NCBI GenBank assembly: GCA_003167555.1
Contig: PMSN01000011.1
Location: 310,001 to 374,000, forward strand
Direction of reading: 5' to 3'
DNA length: 64,000 nt
Origin: Spartobacteria bacterium
GTDB taxonomy: Bacteria > Verrucomicrobiota > Verrucomicrobiia > Chthoniobacterales > UBA10450
Positions 48,099 through 56,360 of this stretch are shown piece after piece. The position numbers were made by a program, and so were the translations under genes. The notes beneath the pieces were generated by a model. The model saw nothing but the letters and a program-made list of their open reading frames with translations. It did not search any database and had not been told where the DNA came from. Each line of letters begins with the position of its first letter. Position 1 is the first letter of the stretch.

Positions 48099-49985
48099 AT
48101 GGACGCTTCCTCTGGCCTCGCACCTCATCCGCACGTCGAACACGATCCGCACCATCACGAGGGCGGGCACGACCACCACGAACTTCCATTCTGGCGGAAG
48201 TACATTATCTCGACCGATCACAAGGTCATCGGGATCCAATACGGCATCACCGGCCTGATTTTTCTTTTCTTCGGTTTCTCCCTCATGATGCTGATGCGCT
48301 GGCAACTGGCCTATCCCGGCCAGGCCCTGCCCGTGATCGGCAACGCGCTCGGCCACCTCTTCGGCCCGGACAGCATGCCGGACGGAAAGATGACGCCGGA
48401 GTTTTATAACTCGTTAGGCGCGATGCACGGCACGATCATGATCTTCCTCGGCATCGTCCCGATCGCCTTCGCGGCGTTCGGCAATTTCGTCGTGCCGCTC
48501 CAGATCGGCGCGCCCGATATGACTTTCCCGAAAATCAACATGGCAAGTTACCAGGCCTTCTTTTTCGGCGGCTGCGTCATGCTCGTCAGTTTCTTTGTGC
48601 CGGGCGGCGCGGCCAAAGGCGGATGGACTTCCTACACGCCGCTCGCCGTGATCGCGGACAAGGGCCCGGCCTACGATCCTGTTTTCAACGGCCAGACGCT
48701 CTGGCTCATCGGTTTCATCCTGCTCATCACTTCATCGCTCCTCGGCGCGATCAATTTCATCGCCACGATCATTCAGCTCCGCGCCAAGGGAATGACCTGG
48801 ATGCGCCTGCCGTTTTTCGTCTGGGCGCAATTCGTAACTGCGTTCCTGCTCCTGCTCGCGTTTCCGCCGCTCGAATCGGCCGTCGTCATGCAACTCATGG
48901 ATCGCGTGGCCGGCACCAGCTTTTTCATGCCGAGCGGTCTCGTGATAAATGGCGTGCCCCTGCACATCAGCGGCGGCGGCAGCCCGCTTCTCTGGCAGCA
49001 TTTGTTTTGGTTCCTCGGCCACCCGGAAGTCTACGTGCTGATTCTTCCCGGCATGGGTATCGTCGCGGAGATTATCGCGAACAACACGCGCAAGCCGCTC
49101 TGGGGTTACAAGTCGCTCGTCTTCGCGGCGCTGGTGCTGGGATTCCTTTCCTTCATCGTCTGGGCCCATCACATGTGGCTCACGGGCATGGGCTCAACCG
49201 TGAGCGCGTTTTTCCAGACGACCACGATGATCATTTCGATCCCATCGGTCATCATCCTGAGTGCGTTCTTTATTTCACTCTGGGGCGGTTCCATTCGGTT
49301 CAACGTCCCGATGCTTTTTGCGACCGCCTTCCTTCCGATGTTTGGAATCGGCGGGCTCACCGGCATTCCGCTCGCCTTTAATTCCGCCGATCTTTACCTC
49401 CACGACACCTATTACGTCATCGCGCATTTCCATTACATCGTCGCGCCGGGGACGATCTTCGCCGTCTTCGCCGGAATTTATTTTTGGTTCCCGAAAGCGA
49501 CGGGGCGGCGGATGAACGAGTTCTGGGGCAAGGTGCATTTCTGGCCGTCGCTCATTTGCATGAACATCATCTTTTTGCCGATGTTCCTCCAGGGAATGCT
49601 CGGCATGCACCGCCGCTGGTACGACGGCGGGCAGGGTTGGACGTTCGCGAACGAAAAAGTCTGGGGCCTGAGCGGCTTCGAATGGAACACGCCGATCTCG
49701 ATCGCGGCGTGGGTGATGGGCCTGGCGCAGATTCCGTTCATCATCAATTTCTTTTGGAGCATGAAGCACGGGAAGAAAGTGAACGACAATCCGTGGGAGG
49801 CGACGACGCTCGAATGGACCGCGCCTTCGCCGCCGCCGCACGGGAATTTCGAAGTGGCGCCGGTCGCTTATCGCGGCCCCTACGAATACAGCCTGCCCGG
49901 CCGCGAAACTGATTTCACGATGCAAAACGAACCGATGCGCGAGAGCGATCGCAAAGCCTACGAAGCCGCCGCCGCTGTTCACTAA
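48099..49985 (+). CDS. coxA: cytochrome c oxidase subunit I, A-type (caa3)
   Basis: The 628-residue polytopic protein has an intact active site. Haem a ligands are H110 (AMHGTIM) and H445, haem a3 ligand H443 (AHFHYIV), CuB ligands H308 (LGHPEVY), H357 and H358 (VWAHHMW), with cross-linked Tyr312 and the proton-channel Glu310. It reduces oxygen to water and pumps protons. The cytoplasmic N-terminus is unusually His-rich (about 11 His in the first 27 residues). It starts the cox operon and is divergent from pilT across 185 bases. Confidence 0.97.
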   Translation: MDASSGLAPHPHVEHDPHHHEGGHDHHELPFWRKYIISTDHKVIGIQYGITGLIFLFFGFSLMMLMRWQLAYPGQALPVIGNALGHLFGPDSMPDGKMTPEFYNSLGAMHGTIMIFLGIVPIAFAAFGNFVVPLQIGAPDMTFPKINMASYQAFFFGGCVMLVSFFVPGGAAKGGWTSYTPLAVIADKGPAYDPVFNGQTLWLIGFILLITSSLLGAINFIATIIQLRAKGMTWMRLPFFVWAQFVTAFLLLLAFPPLESAVVMQLMDRVAGTSFFMPSGLVINGVPLHISGGGSPLLWQHLFWFLGHPEVYVLILPGMGIVAEIIANNTRKPLWGYKSLVFAALVLGFLSFIVWAHHMWLTGMGSTVSAFFQTTTMIISIPSVIILSAFFISLWGGSIRFNVPMLFATAFLPMFGIGGLTGIPLAFNSADLYLHDTYYVIAHFHYIVAPGTIFAVFAGIYFWFPKATGRRMNEFWGKVHFWPSLICMNIIFLPMFLQGMLGMHRRWYDGGQGWTFANEKVWGLSGFEWNTPISIAAWVMGLAQIPFIINFFWSMKHGKKVNDNPWEATTLEWTAPSPPPHGNFEVAPVAYRGPYEYSLPGRETDFTMQNEPMRESDRKAYEAAAAVH

Positions 49986-49994
49986 TCCCGCGCC

Positions 49995-50870
49995 ATGGAA
50001 ATTCCATACACAGTCACCGCCCGGCCCGATACCGGACTTTGGAACGCGAAGGTCGGCATCTGGCTTTTCCTTGCCTCGGAAGTGATGCTCTTCGGCGGAT
50101 TGTTTTCCGCCTACGTTTTTCTCCGGCTCGATGCGGACCCCGGCGCCTGGCCCCACGGATTGCTGAACGTCCCGGTCGGGACGATGAACACGGCGATTCT
50201 GATCGTTTCCTCCGTCACGGTGGTGATGGCGTGGGCGTCGCTCAAGATGCGGAGGTTCCGTGCCTATTGGTGGTACATGCTCGTCACCATTTTGTGCGGC
50301 GTGATCTTCCTGGGAGTGAAGCTCATCTACGAGTGGCCTCAGAAATTCGAGCACTTCGGCGCTTTCATTAAAAAAGACGCCCTCGAGAAATATGAGCCGT
50401 ATCTCGGGAATCATCACCTCGCCGAGAAAGGACTTCCGCCGCGGACCGAAATCAGCGGTCACTTGCACAATCACGAGGCGCTCCACGACGAAAACGTGAA
50501 GGAGTATGAGATTGCGCTCGATCCTGTAAATGCTGATCCGGCCAACCCGGCGATGGATCGCCCACATTTCTTATACATTCCGCCGACGGAGAAGGTGGCA
50601 AAAATAGAGAAGGCAGATGTTGAGTACGCGAACATGTTTCTGCCCAAGCACAGCGCATATTTCGCCAGCTATTTCACGATTACGGGCCTCCACGGATTGC
50701 ACGTGCTCGCCGGCGTAATTGTCTTCACTTATCTCTGGCTGCCCGTCGGAACGAAGCTTTACAAGCGCAACCCGGAGCATCTCGCCAATCGAGTTGAGGT
50801 CGCGGGGTTATTCTGGCACTTTGTAGATCTGATTTGGATCTACGTTTTCGCGCTGTTTTATCTGCTTTAA
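49995..50870 (+). CDS. coxC: cytochrome c oxidase subunit III with hydrophilic insertion
   Basis: The 291-residue protein matches subunit III: GIWLFLASEVMLFGGLFSAY with the conserved Glu, NTAILIVSSVTVVMA, and GLHGLHVLAGVI with VAGLFWHFVDLIWIYVF. Between helices three and four (about 118-216) it carries about 100 hydrophilic residues rich in His, Glu and Lys that the usual 200-residue protein lacks. Subunit III stabilises subunit I. It lies 9 bases after coxA. Confidence 0.93.
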   Translation: MEIPYTVTARPDTGLWNAKVGIWLFLASEVMLFGGLFSAYVFLRLDADPGAWPHGLLNVPVGTMNTAILIVSSVTVVMAWASLKMRRFRAYWWYMLVTILCGVIFLGVKLIYEWPQKFEHFGAFIKKDALEKYEPYLGNHHLAEKGLPPRTEISGHLHNHEALHDENVKEYEIALDPVNADPANPAMDRPHFLYIPPTEKVAKIEKADVEYANMFLPKHSAYFASYFTITGLHGLHVLAGVIVFTYLWLPVGTKLYKRNPEHLANRVEVAGLFWHFVDLIWIYVFALFYLL

Positions 50871-50873
50871 TCC

Positions 50874-51221
50874 ATGAACGAAACCCACGACTCACTTGCG
50901 GCCGAGACCGCCCCGGCCGACGAGCACGCCGCGCACGATGTTGCGAAACACATCCGCGGTTATCTGATGGTGGGCGCCACGCTCCTCACGTTCACGGCCA
51001 TCACTGTTTTTCTCTCCTATGTTAATTTCGGAACGCAAAAGGCCAACATCGCGGTCGCCATGCTCGTGGCCACCTTTAAAGCATGCCTCGTCGCGGCGAT
51101 CTTCATGCATCTTTCGTCCGAGAAACGAATGATCTACCGCATTCTGATCTTCACCTTCTTTTTCGTCTTCGGCCTTTTCTGGCTCACTTATCTCGCGTGG
51201 TACGATCCGATCACTCGCTAA
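50874..51221 (+). CDS. coxD: cytochrome c oxidase subunit IV, prokaryotic
   Basis: The 115-residue protein has three helices typical of bacterial subunit IV, with the signature NIAVAMLVATFKACLVAAIFMHLSSEKR. It is a small structural subunit of caa3-type oxidases. The start lies 3 bases after the coxC stop and the end is 1 base before the next small gene. Confidence 0.9.
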   Translation: MNETHDSLAAETAPADEHAAHDVAKHIRGYLMVGATLLTFTAITVFLSYVNFGTQKANIAVAMLVATFKACLVAAIFMHLSSEKRMIYRILIFTFFFVFGLFWLTYLAWYDPITR

Positions 51222-51222
51222 A

Positions 51223-51432
51223 ATGTCGCTGAAAGGTTTTCACATTCTCTTCATCTCGGTCTCAACGCTCCTGGCCTTGGGCGTCGGCGTCTGGTGCCTT
51301 TGGATCGAGCGCACGGAGAGCGTGCCCGCTTTTCGGATCGGCGCGGTGTGTTCCTTTGTCGCCGCCGTCGCGCTGATCACCTACGGCGTTTGGTTTTTCC
51401 GGAAGATGAAACGGCTTCGGATCATCACATGA
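51223..51432 (+). CDS. small two-span membrane protein of the cox operon
   Basis: The 69-residue protein has two hydrophobic helices (about 6-27 and 38-60) and a basic end KMKRLRIIT. It lies between coxD and another small protein, overlapping the latter by ATGA. I do not recognise the family. Its placement argues for a structural or assembly role in the oxidase. Confidence 0.75.
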   Translation: MSLKGFHILFISVSTLLALGVGVWCLWIERTESVPAFRIGAVCSFVAAVALITYGVWFFRKMKRLRIIT

Positions 51433-51689
51433 AAACGAAATTGATCGCCGCGTTCCTGCTCGTCCTCGGCTCGCAAATGGGTCAGGCGATCGCTTGTTCC
51501 GTTTGTTTCGGCGCGCGCGATGCGAAATCGACCGAGCACATGGCCGTCGCCATTTGGGTGATGATGGGAGTGATCATGTCGGTCATGGGCGGAGTGGGCG
51601 CATTCGGTTTTCATATCTGGCGGCACGCGAATACGCCGCTCGAGCCGCACCAGGAATTGACCGACGAAAACCTCGATCAATATGAGTAG
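51429..51689 (+). CDS. small exported CxxC membrane protein of the cox operon
   Basis: The 86-residue protein has a signal-like first helix, then CSVCFGARD with a CxxC pair, a second helix (about 40-62) and an acidic tail. The CxxC would lie on the periplasmic side, close to the membrane. It sits directly before coxB, whose CuA site needs two reduced cysteines and copper, so a copper or thiol chaperone role is possible. The last 8 bases overlap coxB. No named family is recognised. Confidence 0.75.
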   Translation: MKTKLIAAFLLVLGSQMGQAIACSVCFGARDAKSTEHMAVAIWVMMGVIMSVMGGVGAFGFHIWRHANTPLEPHQELTDENLDQYE

Positions 51690-52602
51690 CCTCGCCCTGA
51701 TCAACGAACTCATCGGCCTGCCGCCGAATGCTTCCGAGCACGGCTACCAGATCGATCACATCATCGAGTTCTGCCACTGGTTCATGGGCGCGCTCTTTCT
51801 CGGTTGGTCCGTCTTTTTCATTTACGTCCTTCTGCGTTTCCGCAAAGGCAAACATCCCGTCGCGGACCACGAAGGCGTGAAGAGCGGCATCTCGACGCAT
51901 CTGGAATTTGCCGTCGTCCTCATCGAGGCGGTGTTGCTCGTCGGGTTTGCCATTCCGCTTTGGGCCAAGCGGGTCAATCAATTTCCCGAGACCAAGGACG
52001 CGATTCTCGTCCACGCCGTCGGACAGCAGTTTAACTGGAATTTTCATTTACCCGGGCCCGACGGACAGTTCGGCCGGCGCGAGATCGCGCTTGTTTCCAA
52101 TTCGAATCCGCTCGGCTTGGACCCGAACGATCCCGCGGGAAAAGATGACATCGTCGTGCTTGGCGAACTTCATGTGCCGGTCGGCCGGCCGGTCATCATC
52201 GAGCTTTCCTCGAAGGACGTGATCCACAATTTCGCGCTCCCGCACATGCGCATGGCGCAGGATGCGATCCCCGGCCAAATCATCCCGATGTGGTTCAAAC
52301 CGATCAAGACGGGCAACTATGAAGTTGTTTGCGGGCAGCTCTGCGGCCTCGGCCATTACGGAATGAAAGGGATGCTCGTCGTGGACAATCCCGAGGAATA
52401 TCAGGCGTGGCTGAAGGAACGCGTCGAACTATCCGGAGCGCAAAGCGCCCCGGCGCCGACTGATCGTCCACCGGGCGAACCGCCAGTCGGACCCACGCCC
52501 GGAACGATCCCGCCTCCCGGCGCGCCCAAAACGGAAAATCCGACCGCCCAACCACAAGACAAACCCGCCGCGCCGCCGGCTTCGCCCAGTCCCAGCGCTT
52601 AG
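51682..52602 (+). CDS. coxB: cytochrome c oxidase subunit II with CuA site
   Basis: The 306-residue protein has two helices (about 30-52 and 74-95) and a cupredoxin domain. CuA ligands are visible: H182 (VIHNFALP), C217 and C221 (CGQLCG), H225 and M228. The usual Glu between the two Cys is Gln. It accepts electrons from cytochrome c and passes them to haem a. No fused cytochrome c domain is present; instead the last 70 residues are Pro-rich. It is the last cox gene rather than the first, which is uncommon. Confidence 0.95.
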   Translation: MSSLALINELIGLPPNASEHGYQIDHIIEFCHWFMGALFLGWSVFFIYVLLRFRKGKHPVADHEGVKSGISTHLEFAVVLIEAVLLVGFAIPLWAKRVNQFPETKDAILVHAVGQQFNWNFHLPGPDGQFGRREIALVSNSNPLGLDPNDPAGKDDIVVLGELHVPVGRPVIIELSSKDVIHNFALPHMRMAQDAIPGQIIPMWFKPIKTGNYEVVCGQLCGLGHYGMKGMLVVDNPEEYQAWLKERVELSGAQSAPAPTDRPPGEPPVGPTPGTIPPPGAPKTENPTAQPQDKPAAPPASPSPSA

Positions 52603-52613
52603 CGCCGCGATTT

Positions 52614-52742
52614 GGGTAGCGCACGCGTCTCGCGTGCTGGCGAAAGCGTCCCGCTTTCGCGAACTTTTCGAAAGATTGTTTTGGCGAGACGCCAAAAGTC
52701 CGAGCCGGACCGGCATTAGCACGCGAGACGCGTGCGCTACCC
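52614..52742. repeat. 129-base inverted-repeat element with nested hairpins, family D
   Basis: The ends, 52614-52638 and 52718-52742, are perfect 25-base inverted copies starting GGGTAGCGCACGCGTCTCG. Inside are two smaller hairpins, CGAAAGCG with CGCTTTCG and TTGGCG with CGCCAA. It fills the space between coxB and ctaA. No coding capacity is seen. Only this copy occurs here, but the GTAGC ends are shared with other elements in the window. Confidence 0.85.
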
Positions 52743-52758
52743 GGTTTCTGCGTTTACG

Positions 52759-53910
52759 ATGCACAACATGCGTTTGGCAAGATCGACATCCTGGCTGCAT
52801 CGCTTCTCCTTTTTCACGGCGATCGCCACGCTCCTTCTCATTTGTAGCGGTGGCATGGTCACGAGCAAAGGCGTCGGGCTCGCCGTGCCCGATTGGCCGA
52901 CGACCTTCGGCTACAACATGTTTCTTTTTCCCGTTTCGAAATGGGTCGGCGGAATTCTTTTCGAACACACTCATCGCCTGATCGCATCGACGGTCGGCTT
53001 TCTCACGATCATTCTCGCCGTTTGGTTGTGGAGAGTGGAAAGCCGGCGCTGGCTCCGCAATTTGGGTTGGGTCGCGCTTGGCGCCGTCATCGGGCAAGGC
53101 GTGCTCGGGGGTCTGCGCGTCACGATGCTGAAAGATGAGATTGGAATTTTTCACGCCTGCCTCGCCCAGGGATTTTTCGCGATGCTGATCGTCATCACGC
53201 TCGCGACGTCGCGGCTCTGGCAGCGGATCTCTGCTGAAGCGGTTCCGTCGAGGGCCGCGCGAAGTCTGGCCCGCGCCGCCGTTGTCACGACTTGCGTCAT
53301 CTACGCGCAGCTCGCCCTGGGCGCGACGATGCGACACCAGCATCGTGATCTCGCGATTCTCGATTTCCCGGCCGCCTACGGACAACTCGTTCCCGATGTG
53401 AGCGCGGCGAAGCTGGCCGAAATCAATGTATGGCGGGATGCTCGCGCTTTGTCCGATGTCACGCCTTTCCAAATCTGGTTGCAGATGGCGCATCGTTTTC
53501 TCGCGCTGGTTATCGCCGCCGGCGTGATCGTTTGCCTCTTCCGCGCTCGCGCCACAGAGCTTCGCTCGACACCACTCGCGCGTTTCTCCGGCACGTGGTT
53601 CTTGCTCCTCGCCACTCAGATCACTCTCGGCGCCTGGGTCATCTGGAGTAACAAAGCGGCGGACATCGCGACCGCGCACGTCGCCATCGGTGCAGCCATG
53701 CTAGCTTTCGGCGTGACCATCTCCGCGCTGTGTCTGCGAATCTCGTCGATCGTATGTCATCCCGAGCCGCGCAGACGGCGAGGGACCTCGCAACTGCAAT
53801 CGACGCCTGCTCCATCAGAGGAAGCATCTATTTCAGATGTGAGGTCCCTCACTTCGTTCGGGATGACAAGATCAACGCCGCTCATGTCGCAAACGTTCAA
53901 CCCATCATGA
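52759..53910 (+). CDS. ctaA: haem A synthase (COX15/CtaA family)
   Basis: The protein converts haem O to haem A for the caa3 oxidase. It has eight predicted helices and the four conserved His: FEHTHRL, FHACLAQ, MAHRFLA and ATAHVAIG. The N-terminus MRLARSTSWLHRFSFF and GLAVPDWPTTFGY fit the family. After the last helix (ISALCLRI) the frame enters a family A element at 53754 and continues through it for about 39 codons, giving a foreign tail of roughly 50 residues. The stop overlaps the ctaB start as ATGA. Starts at 52759 or 52768 are both possible. Confidence 0.92.
   Translation: MHNMRLARSTSWLHRFSFFTAIATLLLICSGGMVTSKGVGLAVPDWPTTFGYNMFLFPVSKWVGGILFEHTHRLIASTVGFLTIILAVWLWRVESRRWLRNLGWVALGAVIGQGVLGGLRVTMLKDEIGIFHACLAQGFFAMLIVITLATSRLWQRISAEAVPSRAARSLARAAVVTTCVIYAQLALGATMRHQHRDLAILDFPAAYGQLVPDVSAAKLAEINVWRDARALSDVTPFQIWLQMAHRFLALVIAAGVIVCLFRARATELRSTPLARFSGTWFLLLATQITLGAWVIWSNKAADIATAHVAIGAAMLAFGVTISALCLRISSIVCHPEPRRRRGTSQLQSTPAPSEEASISDVRSLTSFGMTRSTPLMSQTFNPS
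53754..53870. repeat. family A inverted-repeat element read through as the ctaA tail
   Basis: The left arm begins ATGTCATCCCGAGCCGCGC at 53754 and the right arm ends TTCGGGATGACA near 53868. The outer ends match other family A copies, while the inner part of the right arm has diverged. The length, about 117 bases, is a multiple of three, and all codons in the ctaA frame are open. Confidence 0.8.
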
Positions 53911-54827
53911 AAACCGCCGCCGCCATGTCAGCGAGTTCCGAGCGCGTGCCGGCCGAAATCGACGCGACCCGCGGCGGCGCAATCTCCGATTTTGCCGAGT
54001 TGGTCAAAGCGCGATTGACGCTTCTGGTTTTGCTGACGACGGCCGTTGGTTTTTATTTGGGCGCGACCAGTCCCGTAAATCTTCTCGCACTCTTCCACGC
54101 CGTCTTCGGCGCCGCGCTCGCCGCCGGCGGCGCCGCCGCCTTGAATCAATGGTGGGAGCGCCGCCTCGATGCCCTCATGCATCGGACGAAATCGCGCCCG
54201 ATCCCCGCCGGCCGGATGTTGCCGCTGAGCGCTCTCATCGCCGGCAGTCTGCTCTCAATCGCTGGCGTCATTTATCTCTGGTTCACTTGTAACGCTCTCA
54301 GTGCCTCGCTCGCCGCGGCCACGATCGTCATCTACATTTTCGCCTACACGCCGCTCAAGCGCATCAGTACGGCGAACACCCTCGTGGGCGCGATTCCGGG
54401 GGCGCTCCCTCCGATGATCGGCTGGGCCGCCGCGAGTGGACGGCTCGATCCGGGCGCGTGGAGTCTCTTCGCCATTCTCTTCTTCTGGCAATTGCCACAC
54501 TTCTTCGCCATCGCCTGGATGTACCGCGAAGATTACGCGCGCGCTGGATTCGAGATGGTTTCGAAAGGCGACGACACCGGCACCCGCAGCGCCAGCCAAA
54601 GCGTTCTCTTTTGCATGCTGCTTCTGCTCGTCAGCGGGATTCCCGCGTTCCTCGGCGTGGTCAGCTCGATTTATCTCGGGGTGGAACTGATCCTCAACGG
54701 GTTGTTCATCATCGTGGCGATGCGATTTCTCCGCACCCAACTCGCCGCGGACGCGCACAAACTTTTCCTAACCTCAATCCTCTATCTGCCCTTGCTCCTT
54801 CTTGCGCTCGTCCTGACCAAATCATGA
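53907..54827 (+). CDS. ctaB: protohaem IX farnesyltransferase (haem O synthase)
   Basis: The 306-residue UbiA-family enzyme adds a farnesyl group to haem B. Visible features are ELVKARLTLLVLLTTAVGF, the Asp-rich motif NQWWERRLDALMHRTKSRP and the second motif YTPLKRISTANTLVGAIPGALPP. About nine helices are predicted. The ATG at 53907 was chosen because it overlaps the ctaA stop and begins the conserved N-terminus; the frame upstream is element sequence. It overlaps the sco gene by ATGA. Confidence 0.95.
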   Translation: MKTAAAMSASSERVPAEIDATRGGAISDFAELVKARLTLLVLLTTAVGFYLGATSPVNLLALFHAVFGAALAAGGAAALNQWWERRLDALMHRTKSRPIPAGRMLPLSALIAGSLLSIAGVIYLWFTCNALSASLAAATIVIYIFAYTPLKRISTANTLVGAIPGALPPMIGWAAASGRLDPGAWSLFAILFFWQLPHFFAIAWMYREDYARAGFEMVSKGDDTGTRSASQSVLFCMLLLLVSGIPAFLGVVSSIYLGVELILNGLFIIVAMRFLRTQLAADAHKLFLTSILYLPLLLLALVLTKS

Positions 54828-55447
54828 ACACGCGACGCTCGACGGCGTGGAAAGCGACGCTCATTCTCATTCCGCTCGTGACCGCCGGCATGCTTTTCTG
54901 GCTCCGCCAGGTGCAGGTGCAACAACTGAGAAATCGCGCGCTCCCCGCTTACGACACCGTTCCAAATTTCGAGCTCACGAATCAGGACGCGCAGCCGTTT
55001 GGCTCAGCGCAATTGACTGGCAAAATCTGGATCGCTGATTTCATCTTCACGAGCTGCCCGGGCCCGTGTCCCATCATCAGCAGCCGGATGAGCGAACTGC
55101 AAAAGCCGCTCGAAAAAAGCGACGTGCATCTGGTTTCGTTTACGGTCGATCCGGAAAAGGACACGCCGGAAGTGTTGCGCACCTACGCGGGGAAACTAAA
55201 CGCCCGGCCGGGCCGATGGGATTTCCTCACCGGTCCGCGCGCCGCGATCTACTCGCTCTCGAAGGACGGATTCAAACTCGGCGTCTCTGACGGCAGCGAC
55301 GAAACCGGCATGCCGGTGCACAGTACGCGCGTCGTGCTCGTCGATCGTCGCGGAACGATTCGCGGCTATTACGATGCCTTGGCTCCGGACGCCGTCACGA
55401 AATTGCTCGCCGACACGAACCATCTTCTCCGCGAGCAACCGCGATAA
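54824..55447 (+). CDS. sco: SCO1/SenC-type copper chaperone
   Basis: The 207-residue protein has one N-terminal helix (about 11-27) and a thioredoxin-like domain with copper ligands C78 and C82 (SCPGPCP) and H166 (MPVHSTR). DPEKDTPEVL is another family motif. Sco proteins deliver copper to the CuA site of subunit II. It ends the haem A/copper insertion block of the oxidase. Its stop codon touches the stop of the convergent rfbA gene with no gap. Confidence 0.94.
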   Translation: MNTRRSTAWKATLILIPLVTAGMLFWLRQVQVQQLRNRALPAYDTVPNFELTNQDAQPFGSAQLTGKIWIADFIFTSCPGPCPIISSRMSELQKPLEKSDVHLVSFTVDPEKDTPEVLRTYAGKLNARPGRWDFLTGPRAAIYSLSKDGFKLGVSDGSDETGMPVHSTRVVLVDRRGTIRGYYDALAPDAVTKLLADTNHLLREQPR

Positions 55448-56347
55448 TCAGCCCGCCGGCTCGGGGTGATAGGCGGCCGGTCCTTCCGCGCAAACCAAAC
55501 GCAGGTACTCGCGATATTCGCCTTTCGGCAGATCATCGACGATCCGCTCCAACTGCGCTTGCTCGATGAAGCCCATCCGAAATGCGGCCTCCTCGAGGCA
55601 GGCGATTTTCAATCCCTGCCGATGCTCGATCGTCGCGATGTAGTTGCCGGCCTCGAGCAAGCTCGTTTGCGTTCCGGTGTCGAGCCACGCCATCCCGCGG
55701 CTCAGCAACTTCACGTGCAGCTCGTTCCGCTCGAGGTAGAGCGAGTTGAGATCGGTGATTTCGAGTTCACCGCGCGCCGAAGGTTTTAACCCGCGGCAAA
55801 ATTCCACGACGCGATTGTCGTAAACGTAGAGACCGGGAATCGCGAAGTGACTCTTCGGATTTTTCGGTTTTTCCTCGAGACTGATGGCGCGTCCGTCCGG
55901 GCCAAACTCGACCACGCCGTAGCGCTCCGGATCGCGCACCTGATATCCGAAAATGCACGCGCCGCGTTCGAGCGCGAGCGCTTCGCGGTAGAAATCCAGC
56001 TTCCCGTAAAAAATGTTGTCGCCCAGGATGAGCGACGCGCCGGTGTCGCCGAGAAAATCGGCGCCGATGAGGAACGCCTGCGCGATTCCATCCGGCTTTG
56101 GTTGGGCCGCGTACTCGATCCGAATGCCGAAGCGCGAGCCGTCGCCGAGATAATCCTCCAGCATCGGGAGGTCTTTCGACGTCGAGATGATCAGAATGTC
56201 GCGCAGACCGCCGAGCATCAGCGTGGCGAGCGGATAACAAATCATCGGCTTGTCGTAAACCGGGAGGAGTTGTTTGCAGACGATCTTCGTCAACGGATAA
56301 AGGCGCGTGCCCGCCCCGCCGGCCAGGAGGATTGCTTTTTTGTTCAT
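55448..56347 (-). CDS. rfbA: glucose-1-phosphate thymidylyltransferase
   Basis: The 299-residue protein has the nucleotidyltransferase motif LAGGAGTRLYPLT, KQLLPVYDKPMICYPL, ILGDNIFYG, EEKPKNPKS and the late block GMAWLDTGTQTSLLEAG. It makes dTDP-glucose, the entry to dTDP-rhamnose and related envelope sugars. No rfbB, C or D gene is seen in the window. A GT4 glycosyltransferase lies 13 bases upstream on the same strand and may be in the same operon. Confidence 0.96.
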   Translation of the reverse strand: MNKKAILLAGGAGTRLYPLTKIVCKQLLPVYDKPMICYPLATLMLGGLRDILIISTSKDLPMLEDYLGDGSRFGIRIEYAAQPKPDGIAQAFLIGADFLGDTGASLILGDNIFYGKLDFYREALALERGACIFGYQVRDPERYGVVEFGPDGRAISLEEKPKNPKSHFAIPGLYVYDNRVVEFCRGLKPSARGELEITDLNSLYLERNELHVKLLSRGMAWLDTGTQTSLLEAGNYIATIEHRQGLKIACLEEAAFRMGFIEQAQLERIVDDLPKGEYREYLRLVCAEGPAAYHPEPAG

Positions 56348-56360
56348 ATGAGAAATGGCG

